Under the pieces are notes generated by a model. That model made no database searches. It was given only the letters and a program-made list of their open reading frames with translations, and was not told the DNA's origin. Of a stretch of 64,000 nt of DNA, positions 35,401-41,400 are shown one piece after another. Position 1 is the stretch's first letter. Every line of letters starts with the position of its first letter. The translations under genes and the position numbers were made by a program. The stretch comes from Spodoptera frugiperda (Eukaryota > Arthropoda > Insecta > Lepidoptera > Noctuidae). The stretch is from assembly GCF_023101765.2 (NCBI RefSeq), contig NC_064232.1:7321933-7385932 (forward strand), written 5' to 3'.

Positions 35401-38400
35401 AGTGTCGGTTACGGTACTTAAGATAAGGTACTCATTGAGGTGATTAGTATTTTACTCAATATGGTGATTAGTGACTTGAAGTGAAGTGGTGGTTACAGTA
35501 ATGAATACCTCTATGCTGTAAGCTGTTCCTCGCGCTTGACCGCTGTTGTAGTTTGTCCATTAGCAAGTGGTAGATGGCTGATATGTGGTCGAAACGGTCT
35601 TCTTGTATTGCCTGCGAGAAAATATATTTTAATAATTTAATATTTTTTTATTGACAAAAATTTTACACAGATAATCGGAATTCCCTGACCCATGAACTAG
35701 TTTACACTGTATTACAGGGGCCAGTGTGTATTTATAGTAATAAAAACCAGGTTGATTATAAATAATGCTTTATAGAACTAAGCTCTGGGGAAATAGGAAT
35801 AACGAGTGAAGTGTGATTTATAAAAAGAGACGTTTATATATACCCACAGATCAGTTTAAGTGTGGGCTCGCCATGCTTCAGCACTGCTGGGCTGGCTCCA
35901 CCGGAGTGATACCACGGCCGAGCAGAAAAACGACGTGAAACAACGCTTATACCATAAAAAAATCACTATCAATATCAAACTTGCGTTGTATGAGTGAGGT
36001 TACCGGAGGCCTCATTACCCCTCTTCCCAATCGCTGATTCCCCAACAATCCTTAAATTCGTAATTCAGAAAGCCCCCAGGCACATCGCCTGGTCGGAGGA
36101 TCCTACTTTTCTTAGGGAACTTTACTCTCTGTTCCTTAAACTGGTGATTAAGTGTACCTGTTCGATGAGTAGATGCGTGAGTCCGGGCAACGTGAGCATG
36201 TGTCGCCGCACGGTGTCGCGCTGCGCCGCGGAGTGTTGCGGCGCCGCGTCCGACCCCGACCCGTGGCACGCACACGCACCCAGGCTCTCCTCTGGAGGGG
36301 ATAAGTGAGGTGGTGATTAACGGTGGGTGGTGAAGTAATGAAGTGGTGATTACGTGATTATGATGATTACTTCCGCCATACACATTTATTGGTACATATA
36401 GCTTAGCACTGGTGGAGATGGGTTTAACTAAGATATGTTTTACGAGAGTAGGCCCCCAGGTAGTGGATGTATAGTTACCGTAGATGCCGGGGCCGGGCCC
36501 GGGCTGGTGGTGGGGGCGGGTTGCGGCGAGCCACCGATGGCGGGCCACGGACAGTCAATAAACATGAGGTAGTGGATGTATAGTTACCGTAGATGCCGGG
36601 GCCGGGCCCGGGCTGGTGGTGGGGGCGGGTTGCGGCGAGCCACCGATGGCGGGCCACGGACAGTCAATAAACATGAGGTAGTGGATGTATAGTTACCGTA
36701 GATGCCGGGGCCGGGCCCGGGCTGGTGGTGGGGGCGGGTTGCGGCGAGCCACCGATGGCGGGCCACGGACAGTCAATAAACATGAGGTAGTGGATGTATA
36801 GTTACCGTAGATGCCGGGGCCGGGCCCGGGCTGGTGGTGGGGGCGGGTTGCGGCGAGCCACCGATGGCGGGCCACGGACAGTCAATAAACATGAGGTAGT
36901 GGATGTATAGTTACCGTAGATGCCGGGGCCGGGCCCGGGCTGGTGGTGGGGGCGGGTTGCGGCGAGCCACCGATGGCGGGCCACGGACAGTCAATAAACA
37001 TGAGGTAGTGGATGTATAGTTACCGTAGATGCCGGGGCCGGGCCCGGGCTGGTGGTGGGGGCGGGTTGCGGCGAGCCACCGATGGCGGGCCACGGACAGT
37101 CAATAAACATGAGGTAGTGGATGTATAGTTACCGTAGATGCCGGGGCCGGGCCCGGGCTGGTGGTGGGGGCGGGTTGCGGCGAGCCACCGATGGCGGGCC
37201 ACGGACAGTCAATAAACATGAGGTAGTGGATGTATAGTTACCGTAGATGCCGGGGCCGGGCCCGGGCTGGTGGTGGGGGCGGGTTGCGGCGAGCCACCGA
37301 TGGCGGGCCACGGACAGTCAATAAACATGAGGTAGTGGATGTATAGTTACCGTAGATGCCGGGGCCGGGCCCGGGCTGGTGGTGGGGGCGGGTTGCGGCG
37401 AGCCACCGATGGCGGGCCACGGACAGTCAATAAACATGAGGTAGTGGATGTATAGTTACCGTAGATGCCGGGGCCGGGCCCGGGCTGGTGGTGGGGGCGG
37501 GTTGCGGCGAGCCACCGATGGCGGGCCACGGACAGTCAATAAACATGAGGTAGTGGATGTATAGTTACCGTAGATGCCGGGGCCGGGCCCGGGCTGGTGG
37601 TGGGGGCGGGTTGCGGCGAGCCACCGATGGCGGGCCACGGACAGTCAATAAACATGAGGTAGTGGATGTATAGTTACCGTAGATGCCGGGGCCGGGCCCG
37701 GGCTGGTGGTGGGGGCGGGTTGCGGCGAGCCACCGATGGCGGGCCACGGACAGTCAATAAACATGAGGTAGTGGATGTATAGTTACCGTAGATGCCGGGG
37801 CCGGGCCCGGGCTGGTGGTGGGGGCGGGTTGCGGCGAGCCACCGATGGCGGGCCACGGACAGTCAATAAACATGAGGTAGTGGATGTATAGTTACCGTAG
37901 ATGCCGGGGCCGGGCCCGGGCTGGTGGTGGGGGCGGGTTGCGGCGAGCCACCGATGGCGGGCCACGGACAGTCAATAAACATGAGGTAGTGGATGTATAG
38001 TTACCGTAGATGCCGGGGCCGGGCCCGGGCTGGTGGTGGGGGCGGGTTGCGGCGAGCCACCGATGGCGGGCCACGGACAGTCAATAAACATGAGGTAGTG
38101 GATGTATAGTTACCGTAGATGCCGGGGCCGGGCCCGGGCTGGTGGTGGGGGCGGGTTGCGGCGAGCCACCGATGGCGGGCCACGGACAGTCAATAAACAT
38201 GAGGTAGTGGATGTATAGTTACCGTAGATGCCGGGGCCGGGCCCGGGCTGGTGGTGGGGGCGGGTTGCGGCGAGCCACCGATGGCGGGCCACGGACAGTC
38301 AATAAACATGAGGTAGTGGATGTATAGTTACCGTAGATGCCGGGGCCGGGCCCGGGCTGGTGGTGGGGGCGGGTTGCGGCGAGCCACCGATGGCGGGCCA

Positions 38401-41400
38401 CGGACAGTCAATAAACATGAGGTAGTGGATGTATAGTTACCGTAGATGCCGGGGCCGGGCCCGGGCTGGTGGTGGGGGCGGGTTGCGGCGAGCCACCGAT
38501 GGCGGGCGACGGCGCGCAGCGACAGTCGCCGCTCCGGCTCCACCACCAACATGTGCCGGATCAGGTGCTCGCATTCTGGGGGAGACAGGGCGTAAACTTA
38601 GTTAATGTACACACATACATGTTAGGAAAACGTAATTTACAATAATAAATACCGTTAGTATGAGTTTAAAGTAATCGAAACGAGAGCGCGGTCGGCGATC
38701 CGATTGGCCGACTCCCTTAGTACTCTTAGAAATGAGAACGCATTTAGCGCGAATGAACCAACCAATCGGATTGAAGAACGATCTCTACTTTCATTTTCGG
38801 TCAACGTACAGCTAACTGGTATTAAGGCCTCAGAGCAACGAACGAACTCTTGTAATGATTGTTTAAACGTAAAGCAGACTCATACTAAGCGTACTGGTAT
38901 AAAAGCCTTAAATTTAGTTTTATGAAAAGTATAAGAAAGAAAGAAAGATGGTTTTACTTAACAACACTCATTATGGTGATTATGATCTGTGGTGGTCTGA
39001 TGGCTCTTTGAGACGTGGCACACGCAAATACTTAAAAAATATTCAAAAATGATTTTTTTTAAATGTTTAGATAGGTGACACTTAACCTACAAGTGACTTT
39101 AAAAAGGACACGTAAGGGGTTAGTTTAAGTGGTCCCTAGCGCTAAGTACTCACCCTGCGACATGAAGTAGGGTATCCGGAACTTGCCGCTGAGCACGACA
39201 CTGCGCAGCTCGTGCAGCGTGTTCCCGTCGAACGGCAGCGCGCCGCATACCAGCACGTACAGGACCACGCCCAGCGACTGCGGGACAGACAGACAAACAT
39301 ATTTATTTATATATAAGATTTTAGATTTCAGCCATGATGGGACTGCAGGGCAAAGACATCCCTACCTTCCTTCCACTCCTCTCTGTTTAAAGCTTTATAA
39401 GCCGTCACCACACGACTATAAATATAAAGTATACATTGTTGCTAGTAAAGTATACTTTGTAAAGTGAAGGCTAAAAGGTAAGGTTAGAATACTTAAGTCA
39501 CCATCGCTATTCTTGAAAGACCAGTTTCAGGCGTTGCCGGTCTTTTGGGAGTTAGGAATTTAAGGGTTGTTGGGGATTGGAAAGATTGGGAAGGGGGGTA
39601 ATTGGGCTTCCTGTAATCTCATTCACACAACGAAACATAACGCAAGCGTTGTTTCACGTCGGTTTTCTGCTCGGCCGTGGTATCACTCCGGTCGAGCCGG
39701 CCCAGCAGTGCCGAAGCATGGCTCTCCCACACTTAAGAAGTCTTCTGCAACTCTGTTCTAATATGGTCACTCCATCTTGTTTTCCACTTGGCGGACTTCG
39801 GAAGAAAGGGGTTTCTTCTTGGATACTATAAGCTTACCTGCTTGCTCCATCTTTTTTATGAAACACGCCGGTAAACGAGCAGACGTATCACCTGATAGTA
39901 AGCAATCGCCACCGCCCATGGACACTTGAAACACCAGAGGCGTTACAAGTGCGTTGCCGGCCTTTTGGGGGTTAGGAATTTAAGGGTTGTTGGGGAATCG
40001 GGGATTGGAAAGATTGGGAAGGGGGGTAATTGGACCTCCGGTAACCTCACTCACACAACGCAAGCGTTGTTTCACGTCGGTTTTCTGCTCGGCCGTGGTA
40101 TCACTCCGGTTGAGCCGGCCCATTCGTGCCGAAGCATGGCTCTCCCACACTTAAGATGCCTTCTGCAACTCTGGTCTAATATGGTCACTCCATCTTGTTT
40201 TCGGACGCCCCTGTCTTTTGGTGTTTCTTCTTGGATACTATAAGCTTACCTGCTTGCTCCATCTACTCATTTACCTTTGAATGAAGACCGTCGTTCATTA
40301 GTCATCCAACTCACCCATATATCTGCCTTGGGTCCGTCGTACTGCCTCCCTTCTCAAGTACCAAAGTTTTCTTGAAGTACTTCTTGTGGGAACAACCCAT
40401 AAATTCCTAACCCCCAAAAGGCTACGCACTTGTAACGCCTCTGGTGTTTCAAGTGTCCATGTTCACGGCGATTGCTTACCATCAGGTGATCCGTCTGCTC
40501 GATAACCGGCACGTCTCATAAAAAAATATTGGGGATTGGAAAGATTGGGAAGGGGAGCATTTGGGCCTCCGGCGTTGTTTCACGTCGGTTTTCGGTGAGG
40601 CCATGGTATCACTTCGGTCGAGCCGGCCCTGTAGAGCCCACACTTAAGAAGTCTTCTGCAACTCTGGTCTAGTGTGGTGACTCCATCTTGTTTTCGGACG
40701 CCCCTGTCTTTTGGTGTTTCTTCTTGGATACTATAAGCTTACCTGCTTGCTCCATCTACTCATTTACCTTTAAAAATAACTCGTTAGTCTTCCAACTCAC
40801 CCATATATCTGCTTTAGGTCCGTCGTACTGCCTCCCCTCGAAGAGTTCGGGCGCTGCGTACGGCGGACTGCCGCACCACGTCGCCAGCGGAGACCCCGCC
40901 GTGTACTCGTTGCTGAAGCCGAAGTCCGCCAACTGGGGGGGGGGGAAGAATATTATTTATTTAATCCAAAAGTTACAACGGTAGACAACCAAATTAATTA
41001 TTATGTTATCGGCTTACTCACGTACTGTTTTGACGAAGAACTCGACTAGTTTCAAGCCATGCTGTAGTAGCAGCGCGACAATCGCCGCGTCGTGTGTCGC
41101 GGAATGCTGCTCATGAATATGAGCCTCTAGCACGGCTTGAAACTAGTCGAGTTCCTCGTCAAAACAGTACGTGAGTAAGCCGATAACATAATAATTAATT
41201 TAGTATGTCTCACGAAAGTTACAATAAAATAAAAGGTAGACAACCAATTAAAGCAAGTTACATACATAACTAAAACATAGTTAAACAGGAATTAACATCA
41301 TTCATAAGTTCGCCTCGCAGTACTTCAGGCATTCCGACAAAATCTCCTTCCATCAATTATGTAATACTATGTCTTGGCAGCTTACTTTACCGGTGGGTTA

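Larger units (their letters stand above)
39733..40841. repeat. Threefold duplication around Sik exon 4
   Basis: Three related segments: 39733-39851, 40151-40362 and 40643-40841. Each opens ttaag then runs through cttctgcaactctg, a tcttgttttc stretch and ttcttggatactataagctt. Family A or fragments of A lie between them. The third segment reaches into genuine exon 4; the second carries a copy of the exon end; the first is cut short. Confidence 0.9.

Noticed and set aside
36015..36548. 177-codon minus-strand frame beside exon 7
   Set aside because: It covers exon 7 in the wrong frame plus intron and a family A repeat; the SIK frame with proper splice sites explains the coding part.
36458..38507. 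CRISPR-like regular repeat
   Set aside because: The whole 109-bp unit repeats with no unique spacers, in an animal gene.
36475..38552. Series of identical 60-codon minus-strand frames every 109 bp
   Set aside because: They start in the copied end of Sik exon 6 and stop in the next unit. They are by-products of the array, not genes.
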